Assembly (NCBI GenBank): GCA_002402535.1
Contig: DHGB01000065.1
Location: forward strand, 1 to 5,626
DNA: 5,626 bases
Source: Candidatus Shapirobacteria bacterium UBA4809
GTDB taxonomy: Bacteria; Patescibacteriota; Microgenomatia; UBA12405
Direction of reading: 5' to 3'
In this document: in pieces, positions 1-5,491 of the stretch
Layout: each line of letters starts with the position of its first letter
Position numbering within the stretch: the first letter of the stretch is position 1
Position numbers and translations under genes: made by a program
Notes under the pieces: model-generated
The model's database searches: none
Seen by the model: only the letters and a program-made list of their open reading frames with translations
Told to the model about the DNA's origin: nothing

Positions 1-112
1 CGGAAAAATCGACAGAAAGACGAAAACCCCAAAAGATAATAGAAAAGATGGAGGCTAAAATCAAAAGAGAAGAAATAAACAAAAATAGTGGCCTAAATTT
101 CATAATATTCAT
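1..112 (-). CDS. secF: Protein translocase subunit SecF, N-terminal fragment
   Basis: SecF partners SecD in the membrane complex that uses the proton gradient to help pull secreted proteins through SecYEG. Only the first 37 codons are in the window; the rest lies beyond base 1. The visible peptide has a short basic start (KFRP), one hydrophobic span of about 20 residues, and then GFRLSVDFS, which matches the SecF entry motif (G-x-x-x-x-x-DF-[ST]-GG) just after transmembrane segment 1. I chose the ATG at 112 because it overlaps the secD stop codon as ATGA and has an AGG Shine-Dalgarno-like triplet 8 nt upstream (121-123). A second in-frame ATG at 103 is possible. The position right after secD supports the call: the two genes are normally adjacent and translationally coupled. 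Confidence 0.85.
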   Translation of the reverse strand, partial: MNIMKFRPLFLFISSLLILASIFSIIFWGFRLSVDFS

Positions 113-1452
113 ATTTTTTTCCTGGCTAAAACCCTTAATAAATTGCGGGTGACAAAGACTCCGGTAAACATTCCCAAAACTATTCCGAGAAGTAAAGTCA
201 CCGCAAAACCGCGAACCATGCCCGAGCTGTTGAGAAAAGGCCAATTAAAAGGATTAAATAAAATCAGGGCAGTAATGATAGTACAAGTATTGGCATCTTT
301 AATGGAATTCCAGGCCCGGCCGAAACTAATTTCCAGAGCGTTGTTCCATGATTTACCGGCCCGAAGTTCTTCTTTCATCCTTTCAAAAATTAAAATATTG
401 CTATCCACGGCCATGCCGACAGATAAAATAAAACCGACAATACCTGGAAAAGTCAAGGTAATTGGGATAAGACGATAAAGAGTCAAAGTAATGAGTCCAT
501 AAATAATAAGACCAAAATCGGCAATTAAGCCTAAAAATCCATAGTTACCAATCATAAAGAAAGAAACGAGGACGAGGCCAACTAGCCCAGCTTTAATCCC
601 TTTGTTAATAGAATCCTGACCAAGAGAGGCACCTACCTGAGACTGCTGGATTAATTTTATCGGTAAGCTGAGGGCGCCGGCATTAAGTTGGGCGGAAAGA
701 AATTTAGCTGATTTAATGTCAAAGTTGCCGTTAATTACCGCCTTACCATCGGGAATGATAACCCCTACCTGGGGTGCAGTAATAATCTCATCATCGAGAA
801 GAATGGCAAGTCTTTTATTTAAATAATCAGTAGTAGCTTTTTCAAAAAGCTTGGCGCCTTCAGAATTAAATTCCAAAGAGACTTCGATAGCACCAGTATT
901 GGGATTGGGTTGAGGCAAAGCTTTTAAAAGATGAGAGCCATTGAGACCGGTATCAACTAGAATATCGTTTAAAGTCGCAGTGGCAGTAGCCTCGGGAGGG
1001 ACATCAATAATACCCTTAAAATTTAACTGAGCAGTTTGGCCAATTAGTTTTATAGCTTCGTTAATATCGGTAACTCCGGGAAGATCAACTGTCAAACGAT
1101 GATTTTCGCCCTGACTTGAAAGCTGAACCGTGGCCTCGGAAACTCCAAATAAATTAACCCGACGTTCAATGTTAGTTTTTAGCGACTCGAGCGCCTCGGG
1201 TAAATTATCTTTACTGGTCTTTGAAGTATCAATTTCAAATAAAAGCGAGGCTCCACCGGCCAGATCGAGGCCATAACGAAGATCTAAATTTGGTTTAAAC
1301 TGAAATGAACCGAGATTAAAAGAAAAATTAGGACGATAAAAAGTACGGCCGAGTAGAGTAAATTTTGGGGGCAAGTTGATGATCAGACACAAAAAGGTAG
1401 CGGCAATAATCGACCAAAAGATAGTAAGAGTCTGGCGATTATTTTTCAGCAT
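109..1452 (-). CDS. secD: Protein translocase subunit SecD
   Basis: SecD is an RND-type membrane protein that, with SecF, completes protein export across the cytoplasmic membrane. From the start chosen here it has 447 residues, clearly shorter than E. coli SecD (615); the periplasmic part is reduced. Visible in order: TM1 (about 9-27); the YGLDLAGG motif (60-67); the RRVNLFGVSE element (97-106); VDLPGV (122-127); a second periplasmic part; AGALSLPIKL (258-267) followed by VGASLG; then five C-terminal membrane spans with TFPGIVGFILSVGMAVDSN (334-352), FERMKEELRAGKS and RGFAVTL (414-420). Asp350 in GMAVD corresponds to the conserved proton-path aspartate of TM4. The open frame extends to an ATG at 1554, but that would overlap the AbrB-like gene by 116 nt and add an extra hydrophobic stretch, so the ATG at 1452 (14-nt overlap) is preferred. 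There is no clear Shine-Dalgarno, which suggests coupling to the upstream gene. Confidence 0.93.
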   Translation of the reverse strand: MLKNNRQTLTIFWSIIAATFLCLIINLPPKFTLLGRTFYRPNFSFNLGSFQFKPNLDLRYGLDLAGGASLLFEIDTSKTSKDNLPEALESLKTNIERRVNLFGVSEATVQLSSQGENHRLTVDLPGVTDINEAIKLIGQTAQLNFKGIIDVPPEATATATLNDILVDTGLNGSHLLKALPQPNPNTGAIEVSLEFNSEGAKLFEKATTDYLNKRLAILLDDEIITAPQVGVIIPDGKAVINGNFDIKSAKFLSAQLNAGALSLPIKLIQQSQVGASLGQDSINKGIKAGLVGLVLVSFFMIGNYGFLGLIADFGLIIYGLITLTLYRLIPITLTFPGIVGFILSVGMAVDSNILIFERMKEELRAGKSWNNALEISFGRAWNSIKDANTCTIITALILFNPFNWPFLNSSGMVRGFAVTLLLGIVLGMFTGVFVTRNLLRVLARKKI

Positions 1453-1630
1453 AACCAAGAGAGAGTTGACGGGGATGACCGCTAAAAGTATAAGTAATTG
1501 AAGTTTTGGAAGAAGAAATTTTATACTGAGCCAAATCCCCTTCTTTAATATCAAAAGATTTAATGATTTTATTGGGGATAGTCAAAGCCAGAGAATTTCC
1601 GGTTTTAATGACTTTTCGATTTTTATCCAT
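1439..1630 (-). CDS. AbrB/MazE/SpoVT-type DNA-binding protein
   Basis: A 63-residue protein with the swapped-hairpin AbrB fold signature: RKVIKTGNSLALTIPNKII (5-23), where the GNS and IP elements are diagnostic, then IKEGD (28-32) and a final strand SITYTF (44-49). The tail HPRQLSL (52-58) resembles endings I associate with small AbrB-like proteins of CPR genomes. Such proteins dimerise and bind DNA, either as transition-state regulators or as antitoxins. No toxin gene lies next to it, so an antitoxin role is not supported here. Its ATG directly abuts the stop codon of the preceding regulator (0 nt), and its 3' end overlaps the secD start by 14 nt, so its translation is probably coupled to both. 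A regulatory role over this operon is inference only. Confidence 0.82.
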   Translation of the reverse strand: MDKNRKVIKTGNSLALTIPNKIIKSFDIKEGDLAQYKISSSKTSITYTFSGHPRQLSLGYAEK

Positions 1631-2200
1631 TTAGTTTTCGAGAAGAGCAGGGTTACCAATTATAACAAAGGGTGAAGAAAGGAAGAAATCAACAATAAAG
1701 GGATCTCTTTTGCTTTGACGAAGCTTGAGTTCCGGATAATCCATAACCATATAATTAATTTCAACATCGCGTTTTTTTTCTTCAGCAGTAATAGCATTTT
1801 CAACAGTCCGAATCGGTAAATCACCGACAATAATTAAATCGATAGAGTCGGGGCGGGCTTTTTGCCATAAAAGAAAATGATAGGAAACTAAAAGAAGCCT
1901 CGCTTTATTGAGCTTTTCCGATAAATCAGAATTTCGATAAGCAAGTAAGAGGAGTGAATTAAATAGATGATGATGGGGATTGGGAGTGTAATAAAGGCGA
2001 TTGCCCCGACTTTCGGAAAGTAAAATATTGACCTTTTTGAGACTGGCAAGCTCACGACGAACTGAATTAATTTCTTCACCAGAAAGACGAACCAGCTGAC
2101 GAACATAAAAAAGTTCTCTGGGATTTTCAAAAAAGATACAGATTAATTTACTTCTAGTTTTGGAAGTTAAAATGGTGTTAAGAGAGGTTTCAACCTTCAT
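1631..2200 (-). CDS. Winged-helix regulator fused to a nucleotidyltransferase-like domain
   Basis: A 189-residue protein in two parts. Residues about 14-73 form a winged helix-turn-helix of the ArsR/MarR kind: helix SKTRSKLICIFF, recognition region YVRQLVRLSGEEINSVRREL, and a wing at LLSESRGNRLYYTPN. Residues about 117-183 resemble the minimal nucleotidyltransferase (MNT/pol-beta) fold: SIDLIIVGDL (119-128), EKKRDVEINYMVMDYPEL (141-158, matching the 'REINY' strand of the family), RDPFIVDFFLSSPFVIIGN (165-183). The usual G-S motif is missing, and the S-D-x-D motif reads D-S-I-D, so one catalytic aspartate appears replaced; catalysis is doubtful. Such fusions are common in archaea and CPR and are usually annotated only as transcriptional regulators. 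The start ATG overlaps the DUF3048 stop by 11 nt. DNA target and ligand are unknown. Confidence 0.78.
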   Translation of the reverse strand: MKVETSLNTILTSKTRSKLICIFFENPRELFYVRQLVRLSGEEINSVRRELASLKKVNILLSESRGNRLYYTPNPHHHLFNSLLLLAYRNSDLSEKLNKARLLLVSYHFLLWQKARPDSIDLIIVGDLPIRTVENAITAEEKKRDVEINYMVMDYPELKLRQSKRDPFIVDFFLSSPFVIIGNPALLEN

Positions 2201-3416
2201 AGCTAATTTTATTGCCCAGAGGCAATATTTCTATCCAGATTTGACCGGGAACAAAATTAATTTCTTTACCACTCGTTTTATCTTTAAATATAGTTCGGGC
2301 TTGACGATCAGCCTTGCTCCAGGTGATTTCGGTTTTTTGACCATTGCTAAAATAAAGACCAGTACCAGAGCCAACAACAGCGTAAAGATTGTGGGCATGT
2401 TCATCGATAGAACGTGATTCTTTGACAAACTGAATAATTAAGTTTTTAGTACTAAGCTGCTGTTGATTATTAAAATCAACGACCGCTTCACCGCCATTGA
2501 TTCTCAGATAACGATTTGAGATGGCATCATATTTCCAGGTGACGGCGTAGGCCTTGTCCCCCCAGAAATCAAAACTGATGGTATTAACCGTAGTACCGAC
2601 AGATTTATCTTCGGCATTAAAAAGCCAGGGGCGGAATTTTTTGTCCCAGGAACTATTATTTATTTCGGTAAGATTCGTTAAACCACGACTAGCAGCTACA
2701 TTCCACAACTCAGTGGTGGAACAGTACATGGTGTGTTCAGTGTCCCTGGTTTCGCCGGTACGATCCGGTTCACGGCGACAGGCTTTATAAGAGAGGGAAA
2801 ATTGGGATAAATCACTCCAGGTACCTTTGTTGTTCCAGCCATATTTAGAAATTTGTTCAATAGCCTGGGCCTTAACACTGGTCGTACATGGACCATCGGG
2901 GGTAGCGGCTGAACAGTTGGCTCCGCCAACATGGACGTAAAGTGGATAATCGGCGTATTCAGAGGCTAAGTCAAGAAAATAGGTCCGGGCGGAGCGGACA
3001 GGACCAACATCATATTTTTGAGTTGAAGTTTGAGTTGCATTACAATAAAAAACTCCCATAAACCTGGTAATTCCTCCTTCAGCAATAGCTTCGTAAACTA
3101 CATCTGCATTCATCAGACCTGATTGAGGTCGAGAATCAAGGTGATTTTCAATCATCACGGTTAAGGGACGACGAGTGGACCATTTTTCTTTAGCTTCAAC
3201 AGAAAATTTTTCTCCGTTGATAGGACAAATTTCTGTTTTGGGACCTTCAAAAACCAGGTAACCGGTTTGGGCCTGAGCCATGGGTGTAGGGGTAAGGGAA
3301 GTAGTTTTAGGGCTACTTTTGACCGGAGCGAGTGAAGCAAATAACATATAGGAAGCGAAGGTGCCAACTACGAAAACGAGAGAGTAAAGACCTATCTTTA
3401 AAATTTTTGAATTCAT
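2190..3416 (-). CDS. DUF3048 domain-containing exported protein (YerB-like)
   Basis: A 408-residue membrane-anchored extracellular protein of unknown biochemical role, related to Bacillus YerB. It has a short basic N-terminus and a hydrophobic anchor (about 7-29, uncleaved or signal-like; no lipobox cysteine), then a Ser/Thr/Pro linker (31-51). The DUF3048 core carries RRPLTVMIENH (82-92), RPQSGLMNADVVYEAIAEGGITRFM (96-120) and VGPVRSARTYFLDLASEY (137-154). The C-terminal DUF3048 module includes RYLRINGGEAVVDF (302-315), NLIIQFV (325-331), VVGSGTGLYFSNG (347-359) and the ending FVPGQIWIEILP (388-399). Six cysteines (64, 125, 168, 177, 213, 232) lie outside the membrane and could form disulfides. 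It starts 6 nt after the DUF4446 stop with no visible Shine-Dalgarno (a run of T precedes the ATG), so coupling is likely. The family call is firm; the function is unknown. Confidence 0.9.
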   Translation of the reverse strand: MNSKILKIGLYSLVFVVGTFASYMLFASLAPVKSSPKTTSLTPTPMAQAQTGYLVFEGPKTEICPINGEKFSVEAKEKWSTRRPLTVMIENHLDSRPQSGLMNADVVYEAIAEGGITRFMGVFYCNATQTSTQKYDVGPVRSARTYFLDLASEYADYPLYVHVGGANCSAATPDGPCTTSVKAQAIEQISKYGWNNKGTWSDLSQFSLSYKACRREPDRTGETRDTEHTMYCSTTELWNVAASRGLTNLTEINNSSWDKKFRPWLFNAEDKSVGTTVNTISFDFWGDKAYAVTWKYDAISNRYLRINGGEAVVDFNNQQQLSTKNLIIQFVKESRSIDEHAHNLYAVVGSGTGLYFSNGQKTEITWSKADRQARTIFKDKTSGKEINFVPGQIWIEILPLGNKISYEG

Positions 3417-3422
3417 AAAAAA

Positions 3423-3782
3423 TTAACTATTAATAGCTTTTAATATAGCCGATTTTTCTTCTTTTGACAAAGTTATATTATCACCCTGACCGTTTTTAAT
3501 GGGCTTGGCATAAATCCGAGTAAAAGAACGGTGGTGAAGAGAAGTAAGTAAAATGCCGGAATTTTCCTTGTTTAATAGCACTAAAATAAAACTTTGATCG
3601 CCACCGACATCATCAAAAGGGTTGAAACGAACTAGTTTTATTTTTTCGATACGACCAGCCGTCTCTGAAATTTGCTTATTTTCTGGTGATAAGTGACGAA
3701 ATTTGGTTAAGATTAAATAAAGAAGATAGATAAAACCGAGAAAATTAATAATGGTAAGAGTCAATAAAGTATTTTGAGACAT
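3423..3782 (-). CDS. DUF4446 family membrane protein
   Basis: A 119-residue protein with one N-terminal membrane span (about 6-26) and a cytoplasmic or wall-side domain. The domain shows the DUF4446 signature: KIKLVRFNPFDDVGGDQSF (47-65), SFILVLLN, GILLTSLHHR (76-85), RIYAKPI (89-95) and the C-terminal helix LSKEEKSAILKA (105-116). Family members from Firmicutes and other bacteria share these blocks, but their role is not established; the conserved GGDQSF and YAKPI blocks suggest a folded sensor or structural domain. It is the first gene of the leftward run, with its ATG about 25-30 nt from a candidate promoter shared with the divergent plus-strand genes. No Shine-Dalgarno is seen in front of it. 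Confidence 0.88.
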   Translation of the reverse strand: MSQNTLLTLTIINFLGFIYLLYLILTKFRHLSPENKQISETAGRIEKIKLVRFNPFDDVGGDQSFILVLLNKENSGILLTSLHHRSFTRIYAKPIKNGQGDNITLSKEEKSAILKAINS

Positions 3783-3829
3783 GATTTAAGATAATTTTAA
3801 CAAAATAGGCCATGTTATACTGAAGTTGA
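3783..3829. promoter_or_regulatory. Divergent intergenic promoter region with overlapping -10 elements
   Basis: This 47-bp gap is the only space between two divergent gene sets, so it should hold both promoters. On the plus strand, TGTTATACT (3813-3821) is an extended -10 (TGnTATACT) without a good -35, predicting a start near 3828. On the minus strand the same bases read TATAAC (3819-3814), predicting a start near 3807 and a leader of about 25 nt for the DUF4446 gene. A second minus-strand candidate is TGTTAAAAT closer to that gene (about 3803-3795), which would leave almost no leader. Promoter calls without experiments are weak; the geometry is the main support. Confidence 0.45.
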
Positions 3830-3955
3830 ATGAAAGAAGCGAAAATGGAAAAAAATGAATATAGCCAGTATTTACGTAAAGATTTATTTAAAAGCTTTTG
3901 GCTTAGTTTGGTGACTATTGCAATCCTGGTAGCTTTGTATTATGTTTGGAAGTGA
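3830..3955 (+). CDS. Small single-span membrane protein, 41 aa
   Basis: An open frame of 41 codons (ATG 3830, TGA 3953-3955). The first half is charged (KEAKMEKNEYSQYLRKD), followed by one clean hydrophobic span from about residue 22 to 40 with aromatic residues at its ends (SFW at the start, YYVW at the end) and a final Lys. The many positive charges before the span predict N-terminus inside. I do not recognise a named family. Support for it being real: it fills most of the gap between the divergent promoter and the next gene, has a typical small-membrane-protein layout, and no competing gene occupies the region. An alternative start at Met6 (3845) has a purine-rich AAAGAAG upstream; if transcription starts near 3828 the first ATG would be nearly leaderless. 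Probably co-transcribed with the next gene, 35 nt downstream. Confidence 0.6.
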   Translation: MKEAKMEKNEYSQYLRKDLFKSFWLSLVTIAILVALYYVWK

Positions 3956-3973
3956 GTTAGCTTTAATTATTAC

Positions 3974-3983
3974 AAGGAGGTGA
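3974..3983 (+). promoter_or_regulatory. Perfect Shine-Dalgarno sequence AAGGAGGTGA
   Basis: Ten bases exactly complementary to the usual 16S rRNA 3' tail (UCACCUCCUU), 7 nt before the ATG at 3991. It fixes the start of the 57-aa gene. It is striking because almost every other gene in the window lacks a recognisable Shine-Dalgarno, so this gene is probably translated strongly. Confidence 0.85.
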
Positions 3984-3990
3984 ACAATTA

Positions 3991-4164
3991 ATGGCAGTTA
4001 TTAAATTTTATTCTGTAAAGTCAAGAAAGTCCGTAGAAGTAGACGTTTCTAAAGTCAAGAAAGTTATGCTTAAAAACGGCAGACCAGCAGCTGAAGCGGT
4101 TGATCCTGAAACTGGAACAAAAATGTTCAAAATCCTATCCGCAGCTGATGCAGCTTTGTTATAA
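3991..4164 (+). CDS. Cysteine-free DUF5679-like small protein, 57 aa
   Basis: A 57-residue protein that aligns by eye with the DUF5679 zinc-ribbon family, whose remembered pattern is YCVKC...KNGRPA...CPxCGTKMFRI. Here the same frame reads YSVKS (7-11), LKNGRPA (27-33) and DPETGTKMFKIL (38-49). Both cysteines of the first CxxC are serine, and the second pair is Asp38 and Thr41; the protein has no cysteine at all. It therefore keeps the core and the KNGRPA and GTKMF blocks but cannot bind zinc in the usual way. The family's role is unknown, possibly nucleic acid or ribosome related (inference). The perfect Shine-Dalgarno and its place directly before rnpB suggest a highly expressed housekeeping protein. 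The start is fixed by that site. The last codons overlap the likely -35 region of rnpB. Confidence 0.8.
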   Translation: MAVIKFYSVKSRKSVEVDVSKVKKVMLKNGRPAAEAVDPETGTKMFKILSAADAALL

Positions 4165-4182
4165 GTAGTTTTTTGGTAGAAT
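4156..4182 (+). promoter_or_regulatory. Probable rnpB promoter (extended -10)
   Basis: TGGTAGAAT (4174-4182) is an extended -10 (TGnTAGAAT). Counting 7 nt downstream gives a start at about 4189, exactly where the 5' strand of RNase P helix P1 begins. A possible -35, TTGTTA (4156-4161), has a short 15-nt spacer and lies in the last codons of the upstream gene. The agreement between predicted start and RNA end is the best evidence. Confidence 0.6.
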
Positions 4183-4188
4183 ATATTA

Positions 4189-4515
4189 CTTCAAAGAGGT
4201 TGAAGGGCTTAATCGAGACCGCCTGCGCCTAACGGCTACGGCGAGTCGAGGTAGGAAAGTCCGGACCACAAATAACACGGAACCTAAATAATTAGGGTAA
4301 GGCGTAAGCTTTAGGCTCTGCTACAGAGACGAATAGGTATCCTACGCCGTAAGGCTACGGAATACTGAAGTGAAACGAGTAACCTTCCGGTGGAAATCTC
4401 AAATCGAAGCGTTAATATCTGGTTATTCCGCCATAGGCGGACAAGTGAGAGCTTCAGGTAGAGAGAATAGATAGATGGCCCTTAAACAGAAACCGGCTTA
4501 ACAATCTCTTTGAAG
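4189..4515 (+). ncRNA. rnpB: RNase P RNA
   Basis: The catalytic RNA of ribonuclease P, which removes 5' leaders from precursor tRNAs. Both halves of the universally conserved core are visible: AGGAAAGTCCGGACCAC at 4252-4269 (conserved region I, 5' strand of P4), and AGATGGCCC followed by ACAGAAACCGGCTTA near 4473-4501 (conserved region V, 3' strand of P4). The ends are set by helix P1: 4189-4202 (CTTCAAAGAGGTTG) pairs with 4502-4515 (CAATCTCTTTGAAG) over 14 bp with one G-U. Between them lie ACAGAGACGAATAGG (about 4323-4337) and GTGAAACGAGTAACC (about 4370-4384), resembling the P11/P12 specificity-domain junctions. At about 327 nt it is shorter than E. coli M1 RNA (377). The layout looks like bacterial type A but divergent. 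The RNase P protein gene (rnpA) is not in the window. Confidence 0.95.
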
Positions 4516-4516
4516 T

Positions 4517-5491
4517 CTAGTTTTTATCTGTATTTAGGGCTCGGTAAATGGTCTCGACGGTAATATAGAGAGGGAGAGCAATAATTGCACCAACAACGCC
4601 GCCAAGCCTGGCACCAGAAGCAATTAAAAGGATGGTAATTAAGGGATTAATCCCGATTGCCTCTTTCATTATTTTGGGGACAATAAAATTGTTTTCGAGC
4701 TGCTGAACGATTATTCCCCAGATGACGGCAAGGACACCAGTAATCGGCGAGATAGTCAAACCAAAAATACCAGCTAAAATAGAAGCAATGGTCGGTCCAA
4801 TATTGGGAACAAGCTCTAAAATAGCGGCAATAATAGCCAGAGGCAGGGCAAAATTTACTCCGATGATGACATAGCCAAAATAAGAGAGAATGCCAATAAT
4901 CAACATTAGCATTAGCTGGGCACTAACCCACATACTGAGACGTTTTTCAAGCTGATTAAAAACATTAATTGCTTTTAATGATTTTTGACCAAAAATATTT
5001 TTAAGATATTTGTCAAAATTTTTCCGTTCGAGAAGTAGGTAAAAAGTAATGACAAAAAAGATAAAAATAGAAAGAATGTTGGAGAAAATGGCAACAACAA
5101 GAGAAGTAATATTCTCGGGAAGATTTTCGAGTATTTTAAACTGAGAGGAAAAATCAACAAAATTTAGACCTAAAATATCAATGTTTTTTAAAGCCATCGG
5201 TAAATTTTTAATTAAAGTTGTCGACTGCTCAACAAGATCGGGAATCACACCGACGACGGAAAAACTCAGAATGGCAATAATAAAAAGATAGACAATAAAA
5301 ATAGCTAGAGCCCTGGGCATTTTTGTCTTTTCTAGCCAGTTTACGGGGGGGTGAAGACCTTCCATAAAGAGAAAACAAAGAAAAACAGTTAGTATTAGGG
5401 CGCGAAGCTGCCAAAGAACAAGAAGAGAAATTAAAAAAAGAACAGTGAAAATAATTGTACGGTGAGTAATTTCAACTTTTTGAGCTTTCAT
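4517..5491 (-). CDS. AI-2E/PerM family membrane protein (putative permease)
   Basis: A polytopic membrane protein of 324 residues from the start chosen here, of the AI-2E transporter-like (UPF0118/PerM) family. Despite the name, members have varied proposed roles, including autoinducer-2 export and sodium/proton antiport; the substrate here cannot be read from sequence. Visible: two N-terminal spans (about 13-45), a third (about 60-83), a soluble stretch (about 85-125), a span at about 129-153, a linker, then the conserved C-terminal block with ELVPNIGPTIASI (226-238), QQLENNFIVPKIMKEAIGINPL (263-284) and GGVVGAIIALPL (297-308). I prefer the ATG at 5491, which overlaps the miaA stop as ATGA; an upstream ATG at 5506 would add five residues and a 19-nt overlap. 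Neither start has a Shine-Dalgarno. Its stop lies 1 nt from the 3' end of the convergent rnpB. Confidence 0.9.
   Translation of the reverse strand: MKAQKVEITHRTIIFTVLFLISLLVLWQLRALILTVFLCFLFMEGLHPPVNWLEKTKMPRALAIFIVYLFIIAILSFSVVGVIPDLVEQSTTLIKNLPMALKNIDILGLNFVDFSSQFKILENLPENITSLVVAIFSNILSIFIFFVITFYLLLERKNFDKYLKNIFGQKSLKAINVFNQLEKRLSMWVSAQLMLMLIIGILSYFGYVIIGVNFALPLAIIAAILELVPNIGPTIASILAGIFGLTISPITGVLAVIWGIIVQQLENNFIVPKIMKEAIGINPLITILLIASGARLGGVVGAIIALPLYITVETIYRALNTDKN

Noticed and set aside
143..478. Plus-strand open frame of 111 codons
   Set aside because: It lies wholly opposite secD and its basic, proline-rich translation matches no family; it is a shadow of the conserved membrane-coding strand.
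1453..1554. Longer secD start at 1554 adding 34 residues
   Set aside because: It would overlap the AbrB-like gene by 116 nt and add a hydrophobic stretch not typical of SecD; residues from 1452 onward match the usual short N-terminus before TM1.
1439..2200. Toxin-antitoxin locus
   Set aside because: The AbrB-like and HTH/MNT-like folds suggest it, but no recognisable toxin (MazF, PIN or HEPN type) is adjacent and the nucleotidyltransferase site looks broken.
2160..2932. Several 60-85 codon frames opposite or shifted against the DUF3048 gene
   Set aside because: All overlap a clearly conserved coding region in another frame and show no family motif.
4230..4362. Repeated GGCTACGG words near 4234 and 4353 as a repeat element
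   Set aside because: Both fall in paired regions of the RNase P RNA and are explained by its helices.
4975..5414. Short shifted frames inside the AI-2E gene
   Set aside because: Low-complexity Leu/Phe/Ser translations, explained by the AT-rich membrane-protein sequence in the true frame.
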